From: Deltaproteobacteria bacterium
GTDB lineage: Bacteria; Desulfobacterota; Desulfarculia; Adiutricales; Adiutricaceae
Direction: 5' to 3'
NCBI GenBank assembly: GCA_031279155.1
Contig: JAITJB010000120.1
Span: 1 to 34,367 of the forward strand
DNA: 34,367 nt
The position numbers and the translations under genes were made by a program. The notes under the pieces were generated by a model. It was not told the origin of the DNA, made no database searches, and saw only the letters and a list, made by a program, of their open reading frames with translations. Of the stretch, positions 16,570 to 25,157 are shown in pieces; the stretch's first letter is position 1; every line of letters starts with the position of its first letter.

Positions 16570-16735
16570 ATAAAAACCGCCTTTTGGTGGTTTAGGGAAT
16601 CCCGTTAAAATCGGGAGCGGACCCATCACTGTGAGTTGAGCCCTCTAAAAAGGAGGGCTTTTTAGGACCCGGCTAGGAAAACCGAAAAGGATTAGGGGTC
16701 TTAAATCGACGAGCCAGAAACCAACCAGGAGAAGA
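16570..16735 (+). ncRNA. cobalamin riboswitch controlling cbiZ
   Basis: The conserved core is readable: AGGGAATCCCG, AAAATCGGGAGCGG and ACCCATCACTGTGAG (16594-16634) match the B12 element's GGGAA...CGGUG.AA.CCG..GC...CCC..ACUGU pattern. The 3' box GAGCCAGAAACC lies near 16712-16723. A variable arm (CCCTCTAAAAAGGAGGG) lies between. Downstream, ACTTTG occurs twice (16742-16747, 16776-16781) around one complement CAAAGT (16760-16765), then comes a strong terminator, so switching by premature termination is likely. Adenosylcobalamin would turn cbiZ off. Confidence 0.87.
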
Positions 16736-16800
16736 TAGACGACTTTGGCGGGGATCGGTCAAAGTTGCCGGGCTGACTTTGAGCCCGAGGGTGTATGGGG

Positions 16801-16831
16801 CCCGGACATTATGGCGTCCGGGTTTTTTTTT
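16801..16831 (+). terminator. riboswitch terminator upstream of cbiZ
   Basis: CCCGGAC (16801-16807) and GTCCGGG (16816-16822) form a perfect 7-bp stem followed by nine T. It lies 31 bases before the cbiZ ATG. An upstream CGGGCT/AGCCCG hairpin (16769-16787) may be the alternative fold. Confidence 0.85.
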
Positions 16832-16861
16832 GCCTGCTTTTTAAACCTAGGTGGAGGCGTG

Positions 16862-18139
16862 ATGTTGATCGGAAATTATTATGAAGGCTTAGAGTTCTAT
16901 CGGGAAGACAAGATAATTTACGGAAAGTTCTTGGTTCCCCACCAAGTTGTGACCACCTGCCGGTCCGGAGGCGGGCAAAGAGATGATTTACTTTTTTTGG
17001 GCAATCACCAGGGCTGCGAGCCAGCCGGTCACTCCCATTCATTGGTGGCGGCCATCGAGCCCGATGTTTACCATAAAAACATCTGTTTGGCCCACGGGCT
17101 GGACCCACAAAGATGCGCTCTTTTGGGCACAGCCGCCAACATGCGCTTAGCCGCCGTTAAAGACCTAACTTTTAGGGATCTGACGGTCGTGGCCGCCGTG
17201 ACCGGCGGCGTTGAAGGTAACGCTGGCCGGGCCGGCGACCCGGCTTACGGTTGGGAGGGCCAAGATGGCTATGAGGCCTTAAAGAGGCCCCATGAAGAAA
17301 ATAGCCAGGCCCAAGAAAGACAAGCCAGCCAAGAAAGTCAAGAAAGAAAAGATAGCCAAGAAAGAAAAGATAGCCAAGAAAGCCAAGCCTCCGGGCTAAA
17401 TCCCAACCACGGGACCATCAATATCCTCCTTTTTATCAATCGGCCCCTAACGCCCGGCGCCTTGGCTAGGACGCTTATTACCATAACCGAGGCCAAAAGC
17501 GCGGCTCTGGCGGAATTAGCTGTAAATTCCAGGTATTCTAACGGTTTAGCCACTGGGACCGGGACAGACCAAATAGGCGTGGCTTGTAAGATATCTAAAG
17601 ATCAAAGGCCCATAACCAGTTCCGGTAAGCACTCCAAATTGGGTGAGCTCATCGCCCTATGCGTCATCGGGGCCCTTAAGGAGGTCTTAATCAGGCAAAA
17701 TGGCATGACCACGGCTCGCCAGTGCTCGGTTAGAATCCACCTTGAGCGCTTCCATGAGATATCGCCGGGCCGACATGGTTTAGCCAAAGAGACGCTGGTA
17801 AACATGGTGGCCGCCCACTTAGATGACCAGACGGCTTCGCTACTTAGGGAAAATTATCGGGGCTTGTTCCACGATCCCATGAACGTAGCCCAGGTGGCGG
17901 CCATGACGGCGATTAGGGACAAATTTAACTATGGGATACTACCGCCTTCGGTTTATGCCGAAGTCATGGTCCACCAAGCTGCCCTTCTGGCCGTTGAGGC
18001 TGGCGGGCGGACCGGAGAATTTACCAAATATTTAGAGAGGTTGACTGAAAGCCCCCCAGAAAACTCGGATCAAGGCTTTATAGAGTTGGCGGCCTTGGCC
18101 ATGGCCATGGGTTTTAACGATAAATGGCAGGAATTGTAA
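16862..18139 (+). CDS. cbiZ: adenosylcobinamide amidohydrolase, CbiZ family
   Basis: CbiZ cleaves the aminopropanol/nucleotide arm so that imported corrinoids can be rebuilt. 425 residues from ATG 16862; GGAGG lies four bases upstream. A longer frame from 16745 is rejected because it crosses the terminator. Family motifs are LLGTAANM, VVAAVTGGVEGNAGRAGDP, INILLFINRPLTPGALARTLITITEAKSAAL and ATGTGTDQIGV...SGKHSKLGELIA. Residues about 145-180 are a low-complexity insert rich in Gln/Ser/Glu/Lys (QESQERKDSQERKDSQESQ). The C-terminal 150 residues are a helical extension. The B12 riboswitch supports the call. Stop TAA. Confidence 0.9.
   Translation: MLIGNYYEGLEFYREDKIIYGKFLVPHQVVTTCRSGGGQRDDLLFLGNHQGCEPAGHSHSLVAAIEPDVYHKNICLAHGLDPQRCALLGTAANMRLAAVKDLTFRDLTVVAAVTGGVEGNAGRAGDPAYGWEGQDGYEALKRPHEENSQAQERQASQESQERKDSQERKDSQESQASGLNPNHGTINILLFINRPLTPGALARTLITITEAKSAALAELAVNSRYSNGLATGTGTDQIGVACKISKDQRPITSSGKHSKLGELIALCVIGALKEVLIRQNGMTTARQCSVRIHLERFHEISPGRHGLAKETLVNMVAAHLDDQTASLLRENYRGLFHDPMNVAQVAAMTAIRDKFNYGILPPSVYAEVMVHQAALLAVEAGGRTGEFTKYLERLTESPPENSDQGFIELAALAMAMGFNDKWQEL
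17300..17390. repeat. in-frame low-complexity repeat inside cbiZ
   Basis: GCCAAGAAAG-like 9-15 bp units repeat here, with the unit AGAAAAGATAGCCAAGAA occurring twice in a row. All stay in frame and encode a hydrophilic loop between two conserved CbiZ blocks. The base pattern resembles the AAGAAAGCGC array at 7071-7234. Confidence 0.7.
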
Positions 18140-18190
18140 AATCGAGCAATTTTCGATCAGAATAAAGATTTAATTCTCTCCTCATTGTGC

Positions 18191-18196
18191 TATAAT
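18191..18196 (+). promoter_or_regulatory. candidate -10 element for the autotransporter
   Basis: A perfect TATAAT at 18191-18196. The -35 region (ATTTAA at 18168-18173) is poor. It would give a leader of about 135 nt. The rest of 18140-18337 shows no gene. Confidence 0.45.
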
Positions 18197-18337
18197 AAAT
18201 TTGACTGTAGTGGTGTAGGCTGACTAAATTTTTTCCTTTGACTTTTCGGAATGCCCCAAATTCTGGGAATTGGTGGCTTAGCCCTTGATGGTTTTAGCTT
18301 GTTTAGGCAAGAAAACTAGCATTAGTGAGGTCGCATT

Positions 18338-21300
18338 ATGAATAATCACCCCCCTGTCAGGCCAAGAAGCAAGAACATTAATTACCAGGGTTTTAGAATG
18401 CGGCGCCATACAGTCGGCATTATTTTAGCATTTTTTGCTATATTTTTATTTCATTTGCCATTATATGCTGGTCAAGTATCAGAGCCAACTGTTGATAATC
18501 TCCAAAATTTACTGAATAACGCTGACGAAGGTGAGACCATATCATTTAATGGTAATATACCTGGCATTGATTTTAGTATTGATGACTCTATTATTAGCAT
18601 TAAAACCGAATTTTTAGTTATAACGGGCAATATTTCTAGCAATTTCAAAAATATGATAAGTGGAATATCATCAAGTATTTCAAATTTTGCATCTAGTAAC
18701 CTAACATCCTCGAGTAGCCAGTTAACTGATTTTGTTAATACATCGCTAAGTAATTTTATTGCTTCTATACCATCTAATATGACATATATTAAAGGTGATG
18801 GCAAACAAAGATTTAATAGAAATTTAATAACTATTGATAAAGGGAATTATGATAATAAATTAACAATCAAAAATATTAATTTTAATAATTTTAAATTATA
18901 TTATTCTAGATATGTCAACGTAGCTGGAGGTTTTGTCAATACATTTATTGGTAATTCTAAAGACACAACTATTGATATTTATACCTATTCCTTTGAAGAT
19001 AATATAGTGAAAGATATTAGTATAAAATTTTCAGGACTTAGTGATTCTCATTACCTTGCTGGCGGTGGCATTCTTGGTTTAAGAAACACAGGCCTAAATA
19101 TGCATAGTAATGGAATTGCATATTTTGGTAATATTTCAGGAAATTACTTTGATAATTTAGATATTAGCCTAACTAGATATAATGATCCCACTGCAGACAC
19201 GCCTTATCTTATAGGTGGTGGTGTTATCGGTATTGTCGCCGTGGACACGCTGGCCGCAAAATCTGGCTATGGAAGGTTAGACACTCTTTCTAATAATATT
19301 TTTACGACAATATCTGTTAATTCAGAAAATAATATAATTGGTGGCGGAATTGTTGGTATAGACAACAATAGTACCCAAGTAGGTACTATTGTTGCTTCAA
19401 AAATAAATCAAGCCATTGGTAATATCTTTGGCAATGGCCAGGCCGGCAATATCTCGGTTAAAGCCTATTACTCCTTAAATGGCGGCGGGATAATCGGGCT
19501 TAACGGCTTGTCAGCGGCCAGTACGCAGCTAGACTACCTCTCGCAAAATGTTTTTGGCGGCCTAAGCGTCTCCACCGGGACTTATTTGTTCGGCGGCGGC
19601 GTTGTGGGGCTACAAACTAATAATGACCCCCAAAATAGTTCCACCCAAGGACCAAGTTACAAACCGCCTGTAGGTTTTGCGAAAGATGAAGCTCCCAACA
19701 TAACTTCTATCATAAGCACGGCTACTAATAATGTTTTCTACAATGTCGATCTTAAGGTTGGAATCCTATCGACCGGCGGTTTACTGGAAGGTGGCGGCAT
19801 AATCGGGGTTCGGAGTTTTTCCGATCGGGCCCTGATAGATAACCTAGAAAGCAATTATTTTAATAATATCAATGTTGCGACCTATGCCGGTTCCACTCAT
19901 AGCGGTAATTTATTTGGTGGTGGTATAGTAGGCGTCGCATCAAAAGGTTATTCTTCTATTAATTTTGCTAATAATAATTATTTTAAACAGATAACTGTAA
20001 ATATTGCCGGGGACTTATATGGCGGCGGCGTAATGGGTGTTGATGCCCATGAGCCAGGCAATAAAAATAATATTGAAACTGGTGCGACTATAGGTAAGAT
20101 TTATAACAATACATTTACAGATATAAATCTAAATTTTGGTTCAAGCTCAGCACCAAATTCAGGTATGATATATGGTGGCGGCGTCATCGGCTTAAACTCG
20201 CCTAATGGAATAAATACTGCCTTGACAATTAATAACGATTATGATTTAGAAGCAATAAATAATAATAGATTTTATAATATAACTCTTAATGCTCAAAATG
20301 GTCTTTATGGTGGTGGGGTTATCGGATTGGCCAATGAGCTCGGTTACAGCCTAATCGGGCCTGTTGTTGATAATATCTTCAGTAATGTAAATATCAAAGC
20401 TAAATTTATTGAAGGTGGCGGTCTAATTGGTATATACTCAAAAGGTTTGGGTATTTTATATTCAGTAGATAATTCCTTCTTTCAAAATTCTACTATCACC
20501 TCCGATTACTACATCGATGGTGGTGGCATTATCGGGGTGACTGGAGACGCTTCTAGTCCGTCGGCCAATGGAATCTATTCGATAAAAAATAGTTATTTTG
20601 CAAATAATAAAGTTATTGCTAATAATGGTATAATAATGGGCGGGTTGGTTTATACTTACGGCTCAACAGCTGCTGAATTTCTAATTGAAGATTCTATATT
20701 TATGAATAATCAATTTATAACAGGTATAAATTCTAGTAGTTATACTCCAAATGATATGAGCATTTTAGATCCTAATAATTATGGAACTTTCGGTGCTGTT
20801 GTTGTCGATACTGGTATAAATATTTCTAATCAAGATAGTATAAATCTTACTCTATCGGCAACAGCAGGTAGTAGTCTTTTGTTTTATAATAACATCATAA
20901 AAAATTCTGGCCAAGCTGATAGATACAACTCTGTTTATATCGGTGTGATACCAGAATATAATTATGATTTAGCAAGTAATACTTTTAACGTCTCGGGTGA
21001 TACTTCAGAGATTGATGCTATTTTAACGATTAAAACCGAACCTTATTCATCTATTGCTCTTTATGATCCTATAGTCGTTAATCAAGATAGTAACAAAAAT
21101 TTTACCATGGTCGTTGAAGGTAGCGGCGAATTTGCCTGGGCAGGTGATAACATTTTTAATGTCCAAAATCTAAATAGTGATAATATAATAACATTAAAAT
21201 CCGGCTCTCAGACTATTTTTATGAATAGTATTTATGGAACAAAACAGACTGAATATTATAAACCATTTTCCTTAACTGCCCCTAATCATGATTTTGTCTT

Positions 21301-22810
21301 AGAAAGTGGGGCCCAGCTTAATCTGCTTGGCAATAACTATTTAGATGTTCACAAAGCAGATCTTAATGGTACGCTTTATTTTAATCTTACTAATGCGCTT
21401 GTTAACGACTATACCAATCCGATTTTAACGATCAATACGGCTCCTGATGAATTTGTTTCCCTAAAAGGTGCTAAAATCATCGTTAGCAATCTAAATTGGG
21501 GACAAACACCTGTGGTGGGCGATAAATTAGTGCTTATTGATACTGGTGAAAACGATAAAATAATAGATTACCCAGAAGCCATAGTTATTAGTGCTAAATA
21601 TGGGTATATTACGTATTATACAATGGTGGTCGATAGCGGTACGACGACTGATACCGGAACCCCGACTGATACCGGAACGCCGACTACGCCAGGAACGCCG
21701 ACTACGCCAGGAACGCCGACTACGCCAGGAACGCCGACTACGCCAGGAACGCCGACTACGCCAGGAACGCCGGCCGCAAACTCGGATCGTCAATTGGTGA
21801 TTAGAGTGCCGGCGCCAGACGATCCGATCTTAGTAGAATTAGGCCTTGAGCCCATCGCCGTCGTATCAGAGGTCAAATTGCTCTCCGAGGGTCAGGTAGC
21901 CGGCCTTAACCTGATCAGCCACTCGGTAAGTTGGCTAGCCGATCAAGCCTACCGGCAAGCTGATGTGGCCTTTGAACATGGCGGACGTAACTGGGCCCCC
22001 TTTGGAGGCCTAGACGGGGCTCTATTTAGTTCGAGGAGTATACATTCCACGGTGACCGTGGAATCTGGTTCGGCTATTGCCGGAATGGCCTACCGGGTAC
22101 CATTTTCTTCTTCCCGGCTCGTCATCGGCGCCTTCGTTGAGAGCTCCATAGGTGAATATGAAGTTACTGGCGGCTATAACTCCCTCAAAGACAATAATCT
22201 AGAAGCTACCGGTAGGTTAAGATCTATTGGCGGCGGTCTTTTGATTCACCATCGCTTCAATAACGGCATTTCACTGGAAGCTGGTGGCCGGGTTGGTCAA
22301 CTGCGCAATGAATTTAAGAGCTCGGCCTTTGACCATGAATTAGGCAACGTCTTCAATTACGATATCCAAACGCCTTATTTGTCCGCTTATGGCGGCTTGG
22401 GCTTTAAGTGGCAGATTAACGAGCATTCCAGTTTAGATTTTTCAGGTCGCTACTATTGGACTAACTTAAAGGGCCAGTCAGTAAAGTTGGATAGCCAAGA
22501 AGTTGTTGATATCCACGAGGCTACTTCTAAGAAGGTGCGCGGCGGCCTTCGCTATACTTTCTCACCCCAAAATAGTTTTTCTATCTACGCTGGCGGCTAT
22601 TGGGAGCGAGAGCTAGATTCTGACTCGACAATTTCTGTTCACGGTAAGTCAGTTGCCGGCGAGGGTCCCAAAGGCGATTCCGGCTTAGGTGAGGTCGGCG
22701 TGATGCTCCATTCGCCGGGTAGTAATTGGGGGCTTGAGCTCGGGCTTCAAGGCTATACCGGTAAGATCCATGGTTTCTCAGGTGGCTTAAGGCTACGTTA
22801 CCAATTTTAA
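18338..22810 (+). CDS. type Va autotransporter with GGG-hydrophobic-G repeat passenger
   Basis: Outer-membrane autotransporter of 1490 residues. An extended signal region (hydrophobic core about residues 25-43, cut near LYAGQ) is followed by a passenger of Asn/Ile/Ser-rich repeats. Twelve copies of GGG[ILV][ILMV]G (GGGILG, GGGVIG, GGGIVG and so on, DNA 19060-20540) recur every 35-66 residues, most preceded by N-x-F-x-N-I strands, consistent with a beta-helix. Then come a (TTPGTP)5 linker (about 1112-1145) and a roughly 290-residue barrel ending RLRYQF. GTGAGG lies seven bases before the ATG. The passenger is A/T-rich with G/C-rich patches; the barrel is like neighbouring genes. The ligand or target is unknown. 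Confidence 0.9.
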   Translation: MNNHPPVRPRSKNINYQGFRMRRHTVGIILAFFAIFLFHLPLYAGQVSEPTVDNLQNLLNNADEGETISFNGNIPGIDFSIDDSIISIKTEFLVITGNISSNFKNMISGISSSISNFASSNLTSSSSQLTDFVNTSLSNFIASIPSNMTYIKGDGKQRFNRNLITIDKGNYDNKLTIKNINFNNFKLYYSRYVNVAGGFVNTFIGNSKDTTIDIYTYSFEDNIVKDISIKFSGLSDSHYLAGGGILGLRNTGLNMHSNGIAYFGNISGNYFDNLDISLTRYNDPTADTPYLIGGGVIGIVAVDTLAAKSGYGRLDTLSNNIFTTISVNSENNIIGGGIVGIDNNSTQVGTIVASKINQAIGNIFGNGQAGNISVKAYYSLNGGGIIGLNGLSAASTQLDYLSQNVFGGLSVSTGTYLFGGGVVGLQTNNDPQNSSTQGPSYKPPVGFAKDEAPNITSIISTATNNVFYNVDLKVGILSTGGLLEGGGIIGVRSFSDRALIDNLESNYFNNINVATYAGSTHSGNLFGGGIVGVASKGYSSINFANNNYFKQITVNIAGDLYGGGVMGVDAHEPGNKNNIETGATIGKIYNNTFTDINLNFGSSSAPNSGMIYGGGVIGLNSPNGINTALTINNDYDLEAINNNRFYNITLNAQNGLYGGGVIGLANELGYSLIGPVVDNIFSNVNIKAKFIEGGGLIGIYSKGLGILYSVDNSFFQNSTITSDYYIDGGGIIGVTGDASSPSANGIYSIKNSYFANNKVIANNGIIMGGLVYTYGSTAAEFLIEDSIFMNNQFITGINSSSYTPNDMSILDPNNYGTFGAVVVDTGINISNQDSINLTLSATAGSSLLFYNNIIKNSGQADRYNSVYIGVIPEYNYDLASNTFNVSGDTSEIDAILTIKTEPYSSIALYDPIVVNQDSNKNFTMVVEGSGEFAWAGDNIFNVQNLNSDNIITLKSGSQTIFMNSIYGTKQTEYYKPFSLTAPNHDFVLESGAQLNLLGNNYLDVHKADLNGTLYFNLTNALVNDYTNPILTINTAPDEFVSLKGAKIIVSNLNWGQTPVVGDKLVLIDTGENDKIIDYPEAIVISAKYGYITYYTMVVDSGTTTDTGTPTDTGTPTTPGTPTTPGTPTTPGTPTTPGTPTTPGTPAANSDRQLVIRVPAPDDPILVELGLEPIAVVSEVKLLSEGQVAGLNLISHSVSWLADQAYRQADVAFEHGGRNWAPFGGLDGALFSSRSIHSTVTVESGSAIAGMAYRVPFSSSRLVIGAFVESSIGEYEVTGGYNSLKDNNLEATGRLRSIGGGLLIHHRFNNGISLEAGGRVGQLRNEFKSSAFDHELGNVFNYDIQTPYLSAYGGLGFKWQINEHSSLDFSGRYYWTNLKGQSVKLDSQEVVDIHEATSKKVRGGLRYTFSPQNSFSIYAGGYWERELDSDSTISVHGKSVAGEGPKGDSGLGEVGVMLHSPGSNWGLELGLQGYTGKIHGFSGGLRLRYQF
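21682..21771. repeat. 18-bp tandem repeat in the autotransporter linker
   Basis: Five copies of ACTACGCCAGGAACGCCG encode TTPGTP. They are preceded by two diverged copies reading TDTGTP. The unit is a multiple of three, so slippage changes linker length without a frameshift. Confidence 0.9.
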
Positions 22811-22833
22811 TTGATTAGATAGAATTTAAAAAA

Positions 22834-22866
22834 ATAGCCGACCAGTTTTTGGTCGGCTATTTTTTT
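22834..22866. terminator. bidirectional intrinsic terminator
   Basis: ATAGCCGACC (22834-22843) and GGTCGGCTAT (22851-22860) form a perfect 10-bp stem with a T-run after it and an A-run before it. It ends both the autotransporter (plus) and the universal stress protein (minus) transcripts. Confidence 0.92.
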
Positions 22867-22897
22867 GCTCTTTGCTTTGCTCGCTTAGCTTAGCATT

Positions 22898-23812
22898 TTA
22901 TTGTTTCTTATCTTGGTTGGAGCTTTCCGTACGCACGGCTAAGACCGGGAATTGGCCTAGGCGAATTAGCCGATCAGTAGTTGAGCCGACCATGATGTTT
23001 TCAATGAAGCCTCGGCCATGAACGCCCATGACGATAAGGTCGATATGGTTAAGGATGGCGTATTTGTTGAGTTCCTCGTGGGGATGGCCAGCTAGAACCA
23101 CTGTTGAGGCTTTATCTTTGAAGTCTTCGGACAGCTTATTTTGGAGCTTTCCGGCCAACTCATCGACTAAACGGTGGGCTATGGCCCGGTCTTTTTGGGG
23201 ATCGACGGTCAGAATCTGGTTGAGCTGGCCCTGCTCCAGGACGGTAGCCAAGGTCACCTTAGTTGAGAAGGTCCTGGCAAAGGCCAGACCCCATTGGACG
23301 GCGGAATCGGAGTCATCGGAAAAATCACAGGCGATCATAAGTGATTCGATCTGGCGGAGGGCCAATCGTTCAACTGGCAGATCGCCAGGGATTATCAGAA
23401 ATGGCACGGTTACGGTAAACATCAACTTGCGGCTGACCGAGCCTAAAAGGAGCCTCTCTAAGCCGCTCCTCGGGTGAGTGGCGGCTACGAGTAGACCAGC
23501 AGATGTTTCTGAGACGATCTGCTGAATCTCCTTAGCCGGATAGCCTATGGAGATGTGGAGTTCCCATTGAACGCCTTCGATGTTAGTTAGGATATCGGTA
23601 ACTTGGGCTCGGGTGGATTGCTCAACGCGGGCCCTGAGCTCTTGGGGATCGACCATGGTCTCCCCGTAAGGAGTGACGGCTGGTAGATCTATGACGTGGG
23701 CGATAACTAGTTTGGCCTTAAAGCCTTTGGCGATGTAAGCGGCCAAGGGTATGGCCTTGTTGGAGCCCTCCGATAGATCGGTGGCGCAGACTACGGCTGA
23801 AATTGAGAACAT
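22898..23812 (-). CDS. tandem universal stress protein (two UspA domains)
   Basis: 304 residues with two Usp folds. Domain 1 (about 1-143) begins SAVVCATDLSEGSNKAIPLA and ends VTVPFLIIP. Domain 2 (about 150-296) begins LMIACDFSDDSDSAVQWGLAFA. Domain 2 carries the full nucleotide-binding pattern G-2x-G-9x-G-S/T (GVHGRGFIENIMVGST). In domain 1 the first glycines are replaced (THPRSGLERLLLGS), so it may not bind ATP. Stress or energy-state adaptation is the general role. It is last in a minus-strand series MEMO1, kinase, Usp and is closed by the shared terminator at 22834. The ribosome site is weak (GCGAGACG). Confidence 0.88.
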   Translation of the reverse strand: MFSISAVVCATDLSEGSNKAIPLAAYIAKGFKAKLVIAHVIDLPAVTPYGETMVDPQELRARVEQSTRAQVTDILTNIEGVQWELHISIGYPAKEIQQIVSETSAGLLVAATHPRSGLERLLLGSVSRKLMFTVTVPFLIIPGDLPVERLALRQIESLMIACDFSDDSDSAVQWGLAFARTFSTKVTLATVLEQGQLNQILTVDPQKDRAIAHRLVDELAGKLQNKLSEDFKDKASTVVLAGHPHEELNKYAILNHIDLIVMGVHGRGFIENIMVGSTTDRLIRLGQFPVLAVRTESSNQDKKQ

Positions 23813-23908
23813 GGTTTCGTCTCGCTTATCCGGCCGTGGCGCCCATAGCTAGGGGCCGGCCTGTTATATTTAGAACGTATCGACATTATTGAAGCCATTT
23901 TTATCGAG

Positions 23909-25009
23909 TTAAATATTCATAAGTTCAATCTCCCGGTCTAAGAGTTCTTCGGCCAGGTCTAAGTAGAGCCGGCCCCGGGAGAGGTTTTGGGCGTGGAGGG
24001 AAGGGTAGGCCTGTTGGTCCCATTTAAAGTAGACCTCGGCCAGCGAATCGGTTAGGTATCTTCGGGCTAGGTTTAAGGCCAGGCCGCGTATGACAGCAGG
24101 TAATAGATTTAGGTTTTTTAAAACTAAGTCCGGGGCGGTTTGACGATAGCCGTCAACTAAGGCCTTGGCTAGTTGCTCGTCAAAATGAGGCTTAGTTGGG
24201 GAGACGGCAAAGGATCGGCACATCTCGCCTAAATCGAGCATGGGATCCCCAAATCCCACGGTGTCCCAATCGATAATGGCCATGGGGCCTACGGGAGGCG
24301 CCAGAAAGTTTTCGCGTTTAGAGTCGCGGTGAATGACCAGATCCCTGGCCAAAAAGATCCTACAAAATGATGGCCTGGTGGGCAACCAGTCGGCGTTTTT
24401 CATGCCGCGCGTAAGTTCTGGAAGTACGGCCTCAAGGTTGGGATGGCCGCGATAGCGGGCGGCAATGCACTGAAAGTCTTCTCGGGTATTAAGTCTTTGG
24501 TTGGTTACGTCGCCATCGTCTGCTAGGGCGGTGACCAAAATGGGCTTAGGGTTATTTAGGTAATAGTGAGTGCGGCCTAAGGCGGCGGCGGCCTCTCTAG
24601 CTTCATTAATCGATCTAGGTAACGGAGGGCGGCCGTTAACAAAGGTTGAGAGGCGCCAGACATCGCTATTTTGTGGGTCTAGGGCTAAGGGCTGCCCGCT
24701 TTGGGTTAAAACAAGTTTGGGGCAGCCGACTTGGCCTTCTAAGGCCTGATGAACTAACGTTAGATTTAAGCCCAAAGAAGCATCGCTACCAAATCTCGGA
24801 TTTAAGCGCTGGAGGACGTAGGCTATGTCGCCATCTATGGTTACCGAAAAGGTCTGATTGACCCTACCTGAGCCAAAGGGGGCTACATGGGCCTTGGGCA
24901 GATCGTAGAACAGCTCTAAGATGGCCTTGGCCTCATCTGGCGAGCGCTGGGAGTTTAAGTTGCCCAGCAAAGGGGCGATATTTTGACTCTGAAATCGGTG
25001 AGGTTCCAT
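23909..25009 (-). CDS. APH-fold small-molecule kinase
   Basis: 366-residue phosphotransferase of the aminoglycoside/choline kinase fold. The catalytic loop VIHRDSKRENFL and the metal Asp in AIIDWDTVGFGDPMLDLG are intact. The N-lobe shows PFGSGRVNQTF and YVLQRLN, which recall N-acetylhexosamine 1-kinase (NahK)-like members rather than true resistance enzymes. The substrate cannot be named from sequence. ATG at 25009; stop TAA. It lies 96 bases upstream of the Usp gene and may be cotranscribed with it. An antibiotic-resistance role is not supported. Confidence 0.75.
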   Translation of the reverse strand: MEPHRFQSQNIAPLLGNLNSQRSPDEAKAILELFYDLPKAHVAPFGSGRVNQTFSVTIDGDIAYVLQRLNPRFGSDASLGLNLTLVHQALEGQVGCPKLVLTQSGQPLALDPQNSDVWRLSTFVNGRPPLPRSINEAREAAAALGRTHYYLNNPKPILVTALADDGDVTNQRLNTREDFQCIAARYRGHPNLEAVLPELTRGMKNADWLPTRPSFCRIFLARDLVIHRDSKRENFLAPPVGPMAIIDWDTVGFGDPMLDLGEMCRSFAVSPTKPHFDEQLAKALVDGYRQTAPDLVLKNLNLLPAVIRGLALNLARRYLTDSLAEVYFKWDQQAYPSLHAQNLSRGRLYLDLAEELLDREIELMNI

Positions 25010-25071
25010 GGTTTTCCGCGTAGCTCGATGGGATCTTATGGCTCACGCTTACTTTACTTTGTTTTTAGAAA

Positions 25072-25086
25072 AGAGGCCAAGCCTCT
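25072..25086 (-). terminator. weak hairpin between MEMO1 gene and kinase gene
   Basis: AGAGGC and GCCTCT form a 6-bp stem around a 3-nt loop. On the minus strand it is followed by TTTTCT. It could partly terminate the MEMO1 transcript before the kinase gene. Confidence 0.4.
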
Positions 25087-25157
25087 AAAAGATATTTTAG
25101 CATTTTCTTAGTTTTTTTTTCGCCTCGCATTTTATCTTTTTAATTGGCGAGCAAGCC

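Larger units (their letters stand above)
16207..16861. other. divergent control region between the exported gene and cbiZ
   Basis: 655 bases without a gene. It holds, left to right, a small hairpin (16226-16239), a nested dyad (16247-16293), a GTCGC/GCGAC hairpin (16424-16437), a candidate promoter (16477-16506), the cobalamin riboswitch (16570-16735), its switching helices and terminator (to 16831), and the cbiZ ribosome site. Frames through the terminator stem are not coding. Confidence 0.6.

Noticed and set aside
16745-16861. N-terminal extension of CbiZ
   Set aside because: The extra 39 residues are encoded by the riboswitch platform and terminator; the ATG at 16862 has its own ribosome site and matches the start of the conserved region.
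23909-25009. Aminoglycoside resistance gene
   Set aside because: Only the general APH-fold motifs are present; the N-lobe looks like sugar/metabolite kinases and there is no resistance context or mobile element.
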